Positions 24,666 to 36,017 of a stretch of DNA of 64,000 nucleotides are shown here, in pieces. The translations under genes and the position numbers were made by a program. Source of the stretch: Torreya grandis (taxonomy: Eukaryota > Streptophyta > Pinopsida > Cupressales > Taxaceae); contig JARHVA010002004.1 in assembly GCA_037957365.1 (NCBI GenBank), positions 926,001 to 990,000 on the forward strand. Direction: 5' to 3'. The notes beneath the pieces are model-generated. The model made no database searches. It was not told where the DNA came from and worked only from the letters and a program-made list of their open reading frames with translations. Every line of letters begins with the position of its first letter. The first letter of the stretch is position 1.

Positions 24666-25030
24666 CAACCTCTTCATAACACCTTTGACTACAATCCTTG
24701 CCTCGAATAAGTCCATACTCAATTCACCATGAACATCCTTATATAAATTCCAACCAAGAAGGATGCCATATGATGATGGGATGTCAGCTACCAAGATAGT
24801 CATCTTGATTCTTTTATCTGGGAACACTGCAAATGCAAATTGGGCATCTTTAATTTGTCCCAGTAGAGGTACTTGCTTGTTCTCCATGAAGAGGCATCTA
24901 CCAAAAGTTTTGGTCAGTGTGAGGCCAAGGGATTCAGCCCCTTTGGCAAGCATGACATTGTCTGAAGCTCCAGAATTAGTGATGCAGTTATTCAGCTAAT
25001 GACCATTTATCAGCAATGAGACATAGAAAG
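24666..25030 (-). pseudogene. G1 aspartic protease, decayed
   Basis: The minus strand reads FYVSLLING (start of the retropepsin fold), then NNCITNSGASDNVMLAKGAE, GLTLTKTFG, IKMTILVADIPSSYGILLGW, and MDLFEARIVV. This is a Gypsy protease with the usual flap and ILLGR.F block (here ILLGW). The active site DSGA reads NSGA: the catalytic Asp is replaced by Asn, which would abolish cleavage of the polyprotein. A stop lies six residues before it. Confidence 0.85.
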
Positions 25031-26801
25031 GTTCAGTCCTACTAGGAGCAGCAGGAGGGGTAATGATAAGATTTTTCTTGGTGGGTGCATTCTTGGGGGG
25101 ATTATGTATCACCTTGGGAATTTCTTGTCCCATAGGGGCATTTTGGTTCTTCACACACTGAACCAATTTATTTAATTGCTTAGGATGGGACTGTAAAAAT
25201 TCAAATTTAGACATTTGAATTTTGGTTTTCTTTATATGGTCAATGTTATCAAATGTTGGAAATGAACTAGGCATAGAGGATGGGAGTTCATCGTTATGAG
25301 TTTTGGGAGGGGTAGAACTGGACTACGAATTTGAAGTTGAAGGTATAGAAATGTTTGGGGTACTTACCTTTCTAGCAACTACCGAGTCCTTTGGCTAGAA
25401 AGGCAGAGTGGTTCCACGCTTAGAAATTAAAATTGCTGGTTGAGGTTGCCCCTCTATTTTGTATTTATCAACTTCTTGAGTTGATTGACTCTTGGACTAG
25501 GTGAATACAACATATGACCCCTCAGCTGCATTTCCTTCACTTCTTGGTTCATCCTGGTAGTTTAGGAAACCAATGTGGGAGTTGCCAGCTAGTTCTTCTT
25601 CTTCCTCAGTGAAGAGATTAGTGTCATCTTTCAGATTCAACTCAGGTTGGAATGAGAAATCTGATTTAGCTTCAAGATATCCAACTATTGAGTTGGTTGG
25701 AGGTCCTTCAAGGGTGAGGTTCCTCTATGGAGGAGAAAGACGTTTTAACTATCCTTGCTTTTTGGCAGCATGGCCTTAGTATGCCTGATTCTAAAATGTC
25801 CTCCTTGGCCTATCTTTGTATGTAGGAGTAGATGACATTCCTTGTGCCATTTGCTTTCTGAGAGATAACACTTCATTTGCTAGCTTTTGTGTCATTGGGT
25901 CAGTGGTGACTGTAGGTGAGTATTCAAAATATGAAGAGAATTTACCTTTATTAGGGTCTCTCCTTATCTTTCTTGCCAAGATAAGGTCATCTTCTACCTC
26001 AGTAGCCAAGTCTTTAGTAGTATCAAGGTCTATGTGTCTAACCCACCTCAAAAATAAACTCACTTTAGGAATCTTTGAGTTGATGAAGAAACACCTGAGA
26101 TTCTGAGGTGTTAGCTGGGCAATCATGGGAATCCTGTGCCTCATCTTATCAAACCTGGCAATGAAGTCCCTCATAGGTTCATGGGGTTGCTTCATCTATG
26201 TGAGCTGGTCTAGCAAGGCATGTGCATCTTTGATAGGATTAAATATAGCTTCAAATTTACCTTTAAGGGTGTCCCCATTAGTCACTGACTAAGCTTGTAG
26301 ATGGTAGAACCAGTCTACAACAATGCCTTATAGTGTCTCTATGAATAGCCTGACTGCTCTATATTTATACTCAATAATTATTACACCATAGGCTATGCTA
26401 AAGGCAACAATATGTTCATTGGGGTGAACTTTCCCATCACCAAATAATTTGGGGAAATTCTTCCTTGAACTATTTGCAAGATCATGTAGAGGTGGGGTCA
26501 AATTTAGTGGACCAAAAGAGTTACTCCAAGGGCCTTGAGGCATGATTTGATTATGTAAAAGTGGGATCACAAATCTAGGTGGAGTATGGATAGGCAAAGC
26601 TTTGCTAGCAGTAGAAAAAGAAGCTCTACCTTGTGTTGGTGATTCGATAGGGGTAAGAGGAAGACTCCTAGTTTGTTGAAGGTGAGGTTGTGGAGGAAAA
26701 AACTCAAAATTACTTTGTTGCACCAACTCAAAAGTAATGTCAACAACACCTTGAGATTTTTGGCTTTTAGTATAACATGGAGTTACTAGATTATAGAACA
26801 A
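25031..26801 (-). pseudogene. G1 gag, decayed
   Basis: A Met at 26801 opens a reading with Gln/Pro/Ser-rich N-terminus. It then has the retrotransposon gag core: FPKLFGDGKVHPNEHIVAF, YRAVRLFIETL, DWFYHL, LKGKFEAIF, then MKQPHEPMRDFIARFDKMRH. Next is LRCFFINSKIPKVSLFLRW and a Lys/Arg-rich tail, followed by a long variable region to 25031 with open stretches such as 25274-24996. Stops occur at about 26327 and 26200 and several times in the variable region. No CCHC knuckle was seen, which is common in Tat-like gags. Confidence 0.8.
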
Positions 26802-26883
26802 AAATGGAAAGAGTAGGATTTACTTTAGCTTGAAGCTTGAGACTTCAATCTGCGCACTCTTTCCCATTAGAGTTGCCAAAAAC
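26802..26883 (-). promoter_or_regulatory. G1 5' untranslated leader with primer-binding region
   Basis: Just inside the right LTR the minus strand reads ttttggcaactctaatggga. TGGCAACTCTAATGGG is placed where a tRNA-primed site should start (TGG..). I cannot name the tRNA with confidence. The leader to the gag Met is only about 80 bp. Confidence 0.55.
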
Positions 26884-27046
26884 TATTGGGTGAATATTTT
26901 GTTGACCAGCTAACTGGTGAGCAAAATAGGTCTCTTCAAACACAACAAAGGGAGATTGGTTGGAATAGTTTGTAGGTTTACTACATCAGAGGTGGACAAA
27001 TCTCTCCTCTCATCAAGGGGGGGGGGGTTCCCTATAGGTATAAAGT

Positions 27047-27178
<132 letters not shown>

Positions 27179-28594
27179 CTAAAAATAACACTCAGGGGTA
27201 GGATATACCATCTATCTTTCTTATTTCAGAGATTATGTTCACAAACAAAGGATAAAATTCTAGTGAAAACACTTAAGGCACTTCTCTTATTTTAGAAGTG
27301 TTCTTGTAGGGGACAACATGAGTTTTTTCAGGTAGGATAAGTAATTGGTAACAAGCTATAGAGTAACTAGCAATCTAAGATGTAGCACTAAGTCTCCACC
27401 TTGGCTTCCCAAGAGTGAGATATGAAGAATAATGGGGGCACAAAGTCATCCCAAGGTCCTTTACATAGAAAGAAACTAAAAACACACACTAAAAACAATT
27501 ATATCAGCACAAAGTCTGAAAGTAACTAGTTTTAGGACACCTTCCTTATCACTTCCACTAGCTCTGCTTGTTAAATTGCATAAACAAGAATACATTTAGG
27601 AAATAGACATAAGAACAATCTCCTAGAATGATACAAGCTATAACAGCACAAACTCTGAAAGTAACTTGCTTTCTGATTCAAACAAAGAAATATGATAAAT
27701 AATCTGAGCTCAAAGTCCCAGTGATGCCTTTCAATTTGGGCAGAGTTTTACTTCTAGTAACGGGAAGATCTCCCTTAAAACAAACCAAGATATTACAATA
27801 TATAGAGGCCAAGGAAGGCTTGGCACTTTGTCCCATGGACCAGCCCATGTTGTGCATTAATGCCTTGAATGCATTTTTGGTTCTGTCAGGGAGGGCCATG
27901 CTGGAATAGGGTGGCTACCTTAACTGTGGCATGTTGATTCATCTTGAATGTCTTCTCCTAAGCCTGAGTCACTTATTTTATTACATACTATCCACGTAGC
28001 TGTCCATTTTGCCTTTACTCCAAGGGAGACAAATAGGGTGCACTTTCAATGTTTGTAGGCCCAAATATCTATCTTTATGCACTATTCTAGCTACTAAAAT
28101 AACAACTATAGATATTGCCTCTTTCTCTCTTCCTTCTATGATTTGGGCCTCAGGCCATCTTTTTCCCCTTTGCTAGCTCTTTTGGCTCTATCGTCAGGGG
28201 GTCTTCCCTTTTGGCTTTGGCCTTTAGGCCTTTGAATGCATTCGGGTCTGCCTTCAAGTCTATAAGGATCAATGGCTATTTTATTGCCATGAATTTGATG
28301 TCTGTGGGCCCATCAATCTCCTCAAAAATTCCTTCAGCCTTCTCATTTTGACCTTCTCAAAGGGGAAGATTCCTTTCAGGGTCTAGGGAAAGGCCTATTT
28401 TCCTTCAGTGATAGCCTCCCATAAGGGTATCTATCCTTTGGGATCCTTCAAGTGGCCTCCAGGTTTTCATTCTTCAGTGGGCTATTATTCCATTATTTCC
28501 TTTGGACAAACTGTTAGAAGGAATTCCTTCAGACAATTTGTCTAAAGGAAATCTTCCCTTGGCTCCATGTCTTTGTATTGGGAGTATTCCATTT

Positions 28595-29245
28595 TGGACC
28601 CGTGGCACATTTTTCTACTTTTAACAAGTGATACGTGGCATCTTGAGATGCAACAGGTGAGGACACTTGCCAACATCCACCTAACTTATAGGAGATTTTA
28701 GAAACCTTTGAGTGTATTACAAGAGATGACACGTGGTGGCTTCCACTTAGCTCTAAAAACACTACAAAAACATTTGGGACTCATTTGGATTCACATAGAT
28801 GATGACACTTGGCATGTTCCATTTGTTCTTACAACTTACCTGGGGTCCACCATAGTCTTTACTCAATCACTGTGGATGTTGACACTTGGCGGCCTTCGCT
28901 GAGTCTTACTAGGGACATGTGGCAACTTTCACTCAATTTTAGCAATCACATGGAAGATGACACTTGGAACACTCTACTTATTATTTTATCAACTTACCTA
29001 GGTCTTGCCATAGTGTTTACTTGATAATGAGACCAAAGGAAGATACAATGATCATTGACACTTGGCACCTCTATCGAGCTTTGTATATGACACGCAACGC
29101 ATTTTGCTACTTCGAGAAAAAGATATTGAAACCTTTTGTAGCTTCCAATTATTGCTTTCCATGGAACTCTATAAGGGGCACGTGGTGTGTTTCACTGCTT
29201 TAAAAAGCAAATCATATTGTATCTTGGTAGACGACACTTGGCAGC
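28595..29245. repeat. G-box/ABRE-like motif cluster, right LTR copy
   Basis: Counterpart of 19205-19870, with motifs such as gacacgtggtggcttccac, gacacttggcatgttcc, gggacatgtggcaac and gggcacgtggtgtg. Both LTRs keep the array, so it was part of the element when it inserted. Confidence 0.6.
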
Positions 29246-29324
29246 TTTTGCTCATCTTTTTCTTTTGTGCGCTCCTTGGTTAAACCATCTATTGAACCAC
29301 CTATTTGATGCTTCTTTCCTTGAC

Positions 29325-29905
29325 TGAGGCTGCCTTTGAACCTTTGAACCCATGAACCATTAAAATTTGAACTCTTTCGATTTCAGGTTCAATCGGTTCA
29401 TTGGTTCATCCTTTGTCCATCACTTCTTTGTTCTTTCTAAGCTCTTTGATCTTCATAGCAGTGGTTAAACCTTTGAACCTGTGAACTCGTTGATCCTTTA
29501 AACCTATAAACTCATTTAACCTTTTGGTTCAAGGTTCAATAGTTTAATTGGTTCATTCTTTTTATTTGGCTATGTCCTTTTGATCTTTTTGAACCAAATG
29601 TGTTGAACCATTTGGTTGTTGAACCTGTTGAGCCATTGAACCCATTGAACCTTGGAAACAAAGTGGTTCAATGGTTCAATGGTTCAATGCTTCAGGCCTT
29701 CTTCTCTTTGATAAGTATTTTGAAGCCATTGAACCTTGAAGCAGTTAAACTTTGAACCTTGACAAATGTGCTTAACTCTTGTTGATGATGTTGAACCTTT
29801 GAACCCATTAAACCAAAATGGTTCAAGGTTCAATGGTTCAATGGTTCAATGGTTCAATCCTTGCTTAGAGGCTTGCTGATGGACATTTTGGTTGAACCTT
29901 GTCAT
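29325..29905. repeat. GGTTCAA/TTGAACC heptamer tract, right LTR copy
   Basis: Counterpart of 19900-20530 with the same mixed-orientation heptamers, including a run of consecutive ggttcaat units near 29820-29860. Confidence 0.85.
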
Positions 29906-30152
29906 TGAACTAGCCTTGAAATTGCCTAAGTGTTGGGAGCTTGCTTCTTTCCTACAAAGTCTATAGAAATCAACCTGCAAAGCCTGTAGAACTTAGCCTA
30001 TAGATTCCATATATTTTTGGAAGAGCTTGAAAAATGAGGAATTTGAATGCTCAGGACAAATTTAAAAAAGGGAAGAGACAATTTTGGTTTGTACAGGGCC
30101 AAAATAGTCTATAAGTCATCCTAAAAATGAATGACAGTTTTTCGGGACAACA

Positions 30153-30157
30153 ATACC
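30153..30157. other. G1 target-site duplication, right (atacc)
   Basis: Matches 17460-17464 exactly and is followed by tatccc, continuing the unit A sequence seen uninterrupted at 46840. Confidence 0.9.
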
Positions 30158-30996
30158 TATCCCATAGTCCCCCACCTCCTTGCCCAAACCAACATATCCA
30201 TAGCCTCTCCTACACATATACATCCTTAAACCTCCCTAAAGCACTTAAATTAATTCATATTAATGCCTAATAAAATCTATAAGCTTCTAAATTTTACATC
30301 CTCCTCAAACATTATAGAATTATTTAGAACTATAAAATTCTTGTGAATTTAAAATTCATTTTGATCCTCTCTCACCACCCTATAATTAAATAAGCATAAA
30401 ACTATGTGGAAATAAATTTAAAGCCTTGGAAATTTTAAATGTATATATAATATCTCTTAGCCTTCATAGGCTCATTTCATCCCCATTATCCTTGCATCCA
30501 AGAAAATATTAATCCTTTCATGCTTAATTGAGATTTTGAAGCCAACATTATCAAGCAATCCAACAAGAAAGACAATAGCCCTTGGAGAATCCATTTAAAA
30601 ATCTTTGAGGGAATATAAGAGAAGCACGATGATAGTATGAATCTTCGCATAATTTTTTATTGATGCCATATAATCTCATTTAGATGTTTTTTATAACTTT
30701 TTGGTTAAGTCATTATATAAAATATATTGAATCTATAGCTCAAAATTTATAAGCATACACCATCTATTGAAAAATTAACCTTAAATGGTTGGTTAATTTT
30801 GTAAGCTAAAATAATTCATTTTGAGTGACTCACACATCAAAAACAATAAATTAAACTATATTCACTATAGTTAAAGAAATCATAGAATGATTCAAATATT
30901 GACATTTTTAAATATAAACAATCAAATTTTGAATAATAAAATAAAACCTATAATACTGAGAAAAACATCCTTTCTTTAAAAAACCTCACTTGTAAG
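30158..30996. repeat. Unit A copy 2, right remnant
   Basis: Aligns with 46840-47676 of copy 3, including 'ccatagcctctc' and the stretch ending ctcacttgtaag beside Copia2. No coding signal. 30992-30996 (gtaag) is the left target flank of Copia2. Confidence 0.75.
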
Positions 30997-31504
30997 TGTT
31001 AGGAATATAAAATGAATAGCAATTTTTAATAAAATAAAGATATAAATGAAATGCATAAAACACAACACAAGAGAAATATATATTTAATTTAGTTAACCTA
31101 AAATGTGATAAATTCACAAAGAAATAGTAAGTACTTCTCTTATTTAGTGAAATAAATAGACAAACATGTAATATATCCAATGAAATTTTTTCTTCACTCA
31201 CACTCAGTGTGTCATGGTGTTTAGAATTCCCTCATATCAATTTAGGTCTACATATTAGGGAAAAAATGTACCAATATAATTTCAACCATTAGATCTATGA
31301 CATCATAGTCAATGTTCTATATTTTATATGAAATTGCAATATTTACAATGCATTTTTCACCTCGTTGGAACCCTATGGTGAGCTTAGTCAAGGAGTTACC
31401 CCCCCTCCCCCCCCCCCCCCCCCCCCCCACCCCCCCCGCAAAAATTCCCCCCCACCCTTTTATGAGCTAGGCATTATAATGAGTTTAGGCTCTACCATCC
31501 AAAA
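30997..31504 (-). repeat. Copia2 3' LTR (left)
   Basis: It starts TGTTAGGAATATA and ends ccatccaaaa. Internal sequence continues atctcccactt, whose complement AAGTGGGAGAT is the likely polypurine tract. A C-homopolymer-rich run at about 31397-31452 is expanded compared with the other copies. Confidence 0.82.
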
Positions 31505-31559
31505 ATCTCCCACTTAGAGACCAATTGTTGTAACTCTACCACTACAACTCTTGCTTGAA

Positions 31560-33060
31560 ATTTTATTTGAAATTTAACTGTGACATATTTTTCATTTTCC
31601 TTGTTATTCCTAAAGACCTATTGAATTTTAAAAACCTTCCAAATTATCTTTTTTAACTACCTTTTTTAACATATCTATAGGATTATATCTTATATGGACC
31701 TTTTATAACTTCAGTGGACCATCCTCCAAAACTGAACGAATGAAGTGATACCTGAGTTATATATGTTTATTTCTTTAATGGAATGCTTATTACTTTGCTA
31801 AATTAATCATAATATGGATACAACTATACGACCTAAAATCTTCCATATTTTAACTCAACTCCTCCATGAACTTTTACATCCATATCATCTCCTTGCTTGC
31901 TTCTATAGCTACAACATATTATTACTTTGTAGTTGACAAAGGAACTACTTCTATATGTTTGAAATCTAACTAAATTTTATGTCACCAATAGTGAATAAAT
32001 AACCTATGGTGCTCCTCCTACCATTTGAATCTATGACCATCTCTACATCAACATATCTTTGTAGGTTAATATCTAACCATTTATATCATAATTATCTATC
32101 AGTGATCCCTCTCAAGTACCTAATAATCTACTTGAATGTATCCCAATGCTCCTTTGTTATATCATTCATAAATGCACTGACAACACCCATTGAATTCGTA
32201 ATGTCTTATCTCGTGCACACCATAACATACATTAAAAATCCAAATATTGAATCATAGGGAAATTTGGACATGTAATTGATTTATTTTTCCATTTTAGGAC
32301 TCTATTCCTACTTTAATTTGAACTACACTCCCAAATGTGTACTAACTAGCTTTACATCTTCCATACTGAACCTGACTAATACCTTCTTGATGTATTCTTA
32401 TTGAGATAATGTCAATTTTCTATTTTCCCTGTCTCTTGTTATTCTCATACAAAGGATTTGTTTTATAGAACCCAAAACCTTCATCGCAAATGAATTTTCT
32501 AGTTTTATTTTAATATCATTTATATCATGTATTATAGCCCCTACAATAATCATGTCATCTACATACAATAAAAATATAATATATATGCCATTATCTAATC
32601 TCTTAAAATAGACATAATGGTCAAAATTACATCTACTATAACCTTGTTCTGTCATAAACATGTCAAATTTCAAATACCATTGCCTTGGAGCTTTTTTATG
32701 CCATACAAACTATTCTTAAACTTGCACAATATTTTCTCCTTACCATTGACTTCGTATTCCTATCGCTGCTCCATATATATTTCCTCTTCCAAGTCATCAT
32801 GAAGAAAAATAGTCTTCACATCTAACTATTCAAGGTGTAAATCTTATACCATTACAAAAATTAAAACAGTTCTTATGGAAGTCATTTTAAAAAGTGAAAA
32901 AAATATTTCATCAAAATATATACCTTTTCTTTATACAAACCCCTTTTAAAAAAGTATGGCATTGTACCTCTTTTTACCTCTATCTTCTCGATTGAACCTA
33001 TAAACCCATTTATTTTACATTGCTTGTTTACTTCCAGGAAATTTAACTAAATCCCATGTT
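31560..33060 (-). pseudogene. Copia2 reverse transcriptase and RNase H, decayed
   Basis: The RT palm is open at 32673-32398: MKFDMFMTEQGYSRCNFDHY, VYFKRLDNGIY, LLYVDDMIIVG, MRITRDRENRKLTLSQ. This keeps the YVDD active site. The N-terminal fingers, GSIEKIEVKRGT, lie near 33010. RNase H runs on to about 31600 and is heavily broken. The family match is TNT1/Tork. Confidence 0.87.
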
Positions 33061-34500
33061 TGGTTATGTACCAAATAGTACATCTTATTTTTCATGCCTT
33101 ACTCTCACTTATTTCTAGTTTCTATGTGCACTGCTTCTTCATTGGTTTCTATTTCACTAGCATCAATCAATAATAAATAAGAAATTAAAGGAGAGTAATG
33201 TTCAAGGAGTCTACTTACTCTGGTAGATCTTCTAACTATACTTTAATAAGTTTGAGGTACTTTTTATTATTTTATTTATTACACATATAATATTTTATCA
33301 CTTTTGGAATTTTATTTTTAGTGATTTCATCAAGTACAACATATTCCATATATGGACTTTCTTGTTTCTTTCATTGTAACTAATCTATGTATATAAACTT
33401 CTCATTAAATATCACATCTCTACTCCAAATGATTTTTTAATTTTTAAAATCCCATAAATAGTAATAAAAATCATTAAATCAATGTTCAATAAAAGTAAAT
33501 TTATTAGATTTTACTTAAAGCTTACTCCTATTTTCTTTATCAATATGGAAAAATGATTCACAACTAAAAATCTTTAAAAATGAATAGTCTACCTTTATAC
33601 CTTTCTGTGCTTCCCCTAGAATACCACCATCCAAAGGAATTAAAATAGTTCTATTTATTAAGTAAACAAAAATATCCATAGCATCTATCAAAAACTGTAA
33701 GACTAACCTAACATGTAATATCATTCTCCTTGCACAATCCATGATTGTCCTATTCATCCTTTAGGACACATCATTTTGTTGTGGTGTTCTAGAAACCATC
33801 TTCTATCTATGAATCCAAAGGGATGATGCATAATTATCAAATTCCTTGTTGTAATATTTACCTCCATTATTTGATCTAACACACTTCAACTTGTTTCATT
33901 TCTCATTCTCAGCCAAATCTTTCTAGTGCATAAAACTATTAAAAACATCATATTTTTTCATATGCAATAAACCCAAGCTTTTCTAGTTGCATCATAAATA
34001 AAACTCACATAATAAAAAGAAACACAAATGGATGATACCTAAACTAGTACCCACACATCTGTGTATACAAGATCTAACCTTTCATCCTTCTTTGTCTTCC
34101 CTACTCTGAGAAATTTGATTCTGTTCTATTTTCCATACACACAATGCTCACAAAAATCCAAATCCATCTTCTTTAAATCTAGAAACAAATTCTTTGAGTA
34201 GATAACTTTCATCCCCTTCTAACTCATGTGTCCAAGTCTATGGTAATATAATTTTATATCATCTTCTCTAGGAGATAAACCAAGGGAAGAGTCAACATTA
34301 CTTGTATATAAATTTAACGTTTCTACCTTTTCTCCTTTTGATATTATCAATGATCCTTTAATGACCTTCCATGAATTTTTTGAAAATGTAACTATGCAAC
34401 CTTCACTTCCCAACTACCCTGCTAAAATTAGATTTATTCTCAATTCAAGAACATGCCTCACATTTTTTAGCAACCATTTATTTATATTTTATAATTTTAT
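33061..34500 (-). pseudogene. Copia2 gag-pre-integrase and integrase, decayed
   Basis: GAG_pre-integrase is open at 34413-34219: VTFSKNSWKVIKGSLI, NLYTSNVD, DIKLYYHRLGHMS, ending in the HRLGHMS signature. The integrase C-terminal part is open at 33757-33515: MNRTIMDCARRM, FLIDAMDIFVYLINRT, VDYSFLKIFSCESFFHIDKE. The DDE core between them is interrupted by stops. Confidence 0.85.
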
Positions 34501-35541
34501 ACTTATCTTACCCTTTCAAATAATTTTACAAGGTTCACCATCATTGAAATAACCTTGTCCAAAATAACATTAAACATAGTCTTGAAAATATTTCCTAAGG
34601 GGTGTAGCATGAAATGAAGCCCCTGAATCTAACTCCCAAAAATCATTAATGTTACATAATGAAAGGATTAAAATATCTTGCAATATATAAACTTCTACAT
34701 TTACTCCCTGATTTTTATCTTGTTATCCTTTTCAAAACCAATAATCCTTATTGAGGTGTCCTTTCTTCCCTCAAATCTAGCACACCAACATTCTTCTAGA
34801 TTTGGATCTTACCTTCTTATACATACCATGATTCTCTAGGCTATTTTATTTATCATTTTGACCTCTTCTAATCTCCATAGTCAAAACATTACCTAATGTC
34901 TCACTTATGCTTTTTCATGACATTGTCTCATTAAGAATAACACCAATAACATCATCAAAAATTAAAGTGTTTACATAAGATATAAAATTACACACAACCA
35001 TGACTAAGCCATTGTATCTTTTAATTAATGACCATAGAATGAAAATATTCCTAAACTCATCATCAATGTTAACTCGTACAGATCTTAAATAATTTATGAC
35101 CATGTTAAATTCATTTAAATTTTCAACAAAATACCTACCTTATGACATCTGCATATTAAATAAATGCTTTATAATAAACACCTTGTTATAGGTTGAAGGT
35201 TTTTCATACAATCTATCCAATACCTTTATCACATCCATTGTTGTCTTTTATTTTGAAATATTGAAGGCCATCAATGTTTCCAAACACAACTGTATTGTTA
35301 CTAATGTCTTTCAGTCAAGAAACTCCCATTATTTATCCATCATAGTCACTAACTTCTTTGATATTTCACCGAATGATAGGAAAATATCCTTATGATATAC
35401 ATAGTCCTCCATTTTCATCTTCCATAGTTGGTAATTTGGGCCATTGGACTTCTCAACCTTAAACTTACCTTCTTCCATCATTACTCCCATTCAAACTAAG
35501 AACCCCTTTTTCCTATGATTTTATCTACCAAATATATATTT
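34501..35541 (-). pseudogene. Copia2 gag and protease, decayed
   Basis: A gag block is readable at 35103-34915: MVINYLRSVRVNIDDEF, NTLIFDDVIGVILNETMS, matching Copia1. Zinc-knuckle and protease segments follow by alignment with Copia1 (34560-34800) but are frameshifted. Confidence 0.72.
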
Positions 35542-35554
35542 GGCTCTAATATCA
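35542..35554 (-). promoter_or_regulatory. Copia2 primer-binding site (tRNA-iMet type)
   Basis: ggctctaatatca on the plus strand is the complement of TGATATTAGAGCC, two changes from the TGGTATCAGAGCC site matching the 3' end of initiator methionine tRNA. It lies two bases inside the right LTR. Confidence 0.85.
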
Positions 35555-35556
35555 AT

Positions 35557-36017
35557 TTTTAGGAATATAAAACATATATAAATATTAATAAAAATAAATA
35601 AAAAAAACATAACATAAGAGAAAAATAGATTTAATGTCGATCTCCCAAAATAGGTTACATCCACACAAAAATAGCAAATTATTTTATTAATTAGCTTTAA
35701 AAATGAGGGAATAAACCTAAAATACATCCACTATAATTCTATCTTCACTTGCACTCAGTGTTTCACCATGATTACAAGGCCCTCATATCGAAGGAGTGTT
35801 ACATATTAGGAAAAAATACACCAAAATAATTTCTACATTTAGATTTGCAACCTAATAGTCAATGGTCTAAATCTACTATGAAGTCACAATATGTTACAAT
35901 ACATTTATTACCCACCTGGACCCACATGGTGACCTTAGTGAGGGGAATTTCCCCCCACCCACACCTCCCATGCTAGGAATTGGGTATTATAATAAGATCA
36001 GTCTCCACCATCTAATA
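35557..36017 (-). repeat. Copia2 5' LTR (right)
   Basis: It starts tttttagg (degraded TGTTAGG) and ends atctaata, followed by the flank gtaaa (36018-36022). It carries the right-LTR diagnostic variant gtgacctta. Confidence 0.82.

Larger units (their letters stand above)
30997..36017 (-). mobile_element. Copia2: Ty1/copia (Tork/TNT1-like) element, complete in outline, dead
   Basis: It has LTRs at 30997-31504 and 35557-36017 flanked by gtaag and gtaaa, the clearest primer-binding site of the four, and all domains in order on the minus strand. It aligns with Copia1 and Copia4 over its length. Frames are broken throughout. Confidence 0.9.
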
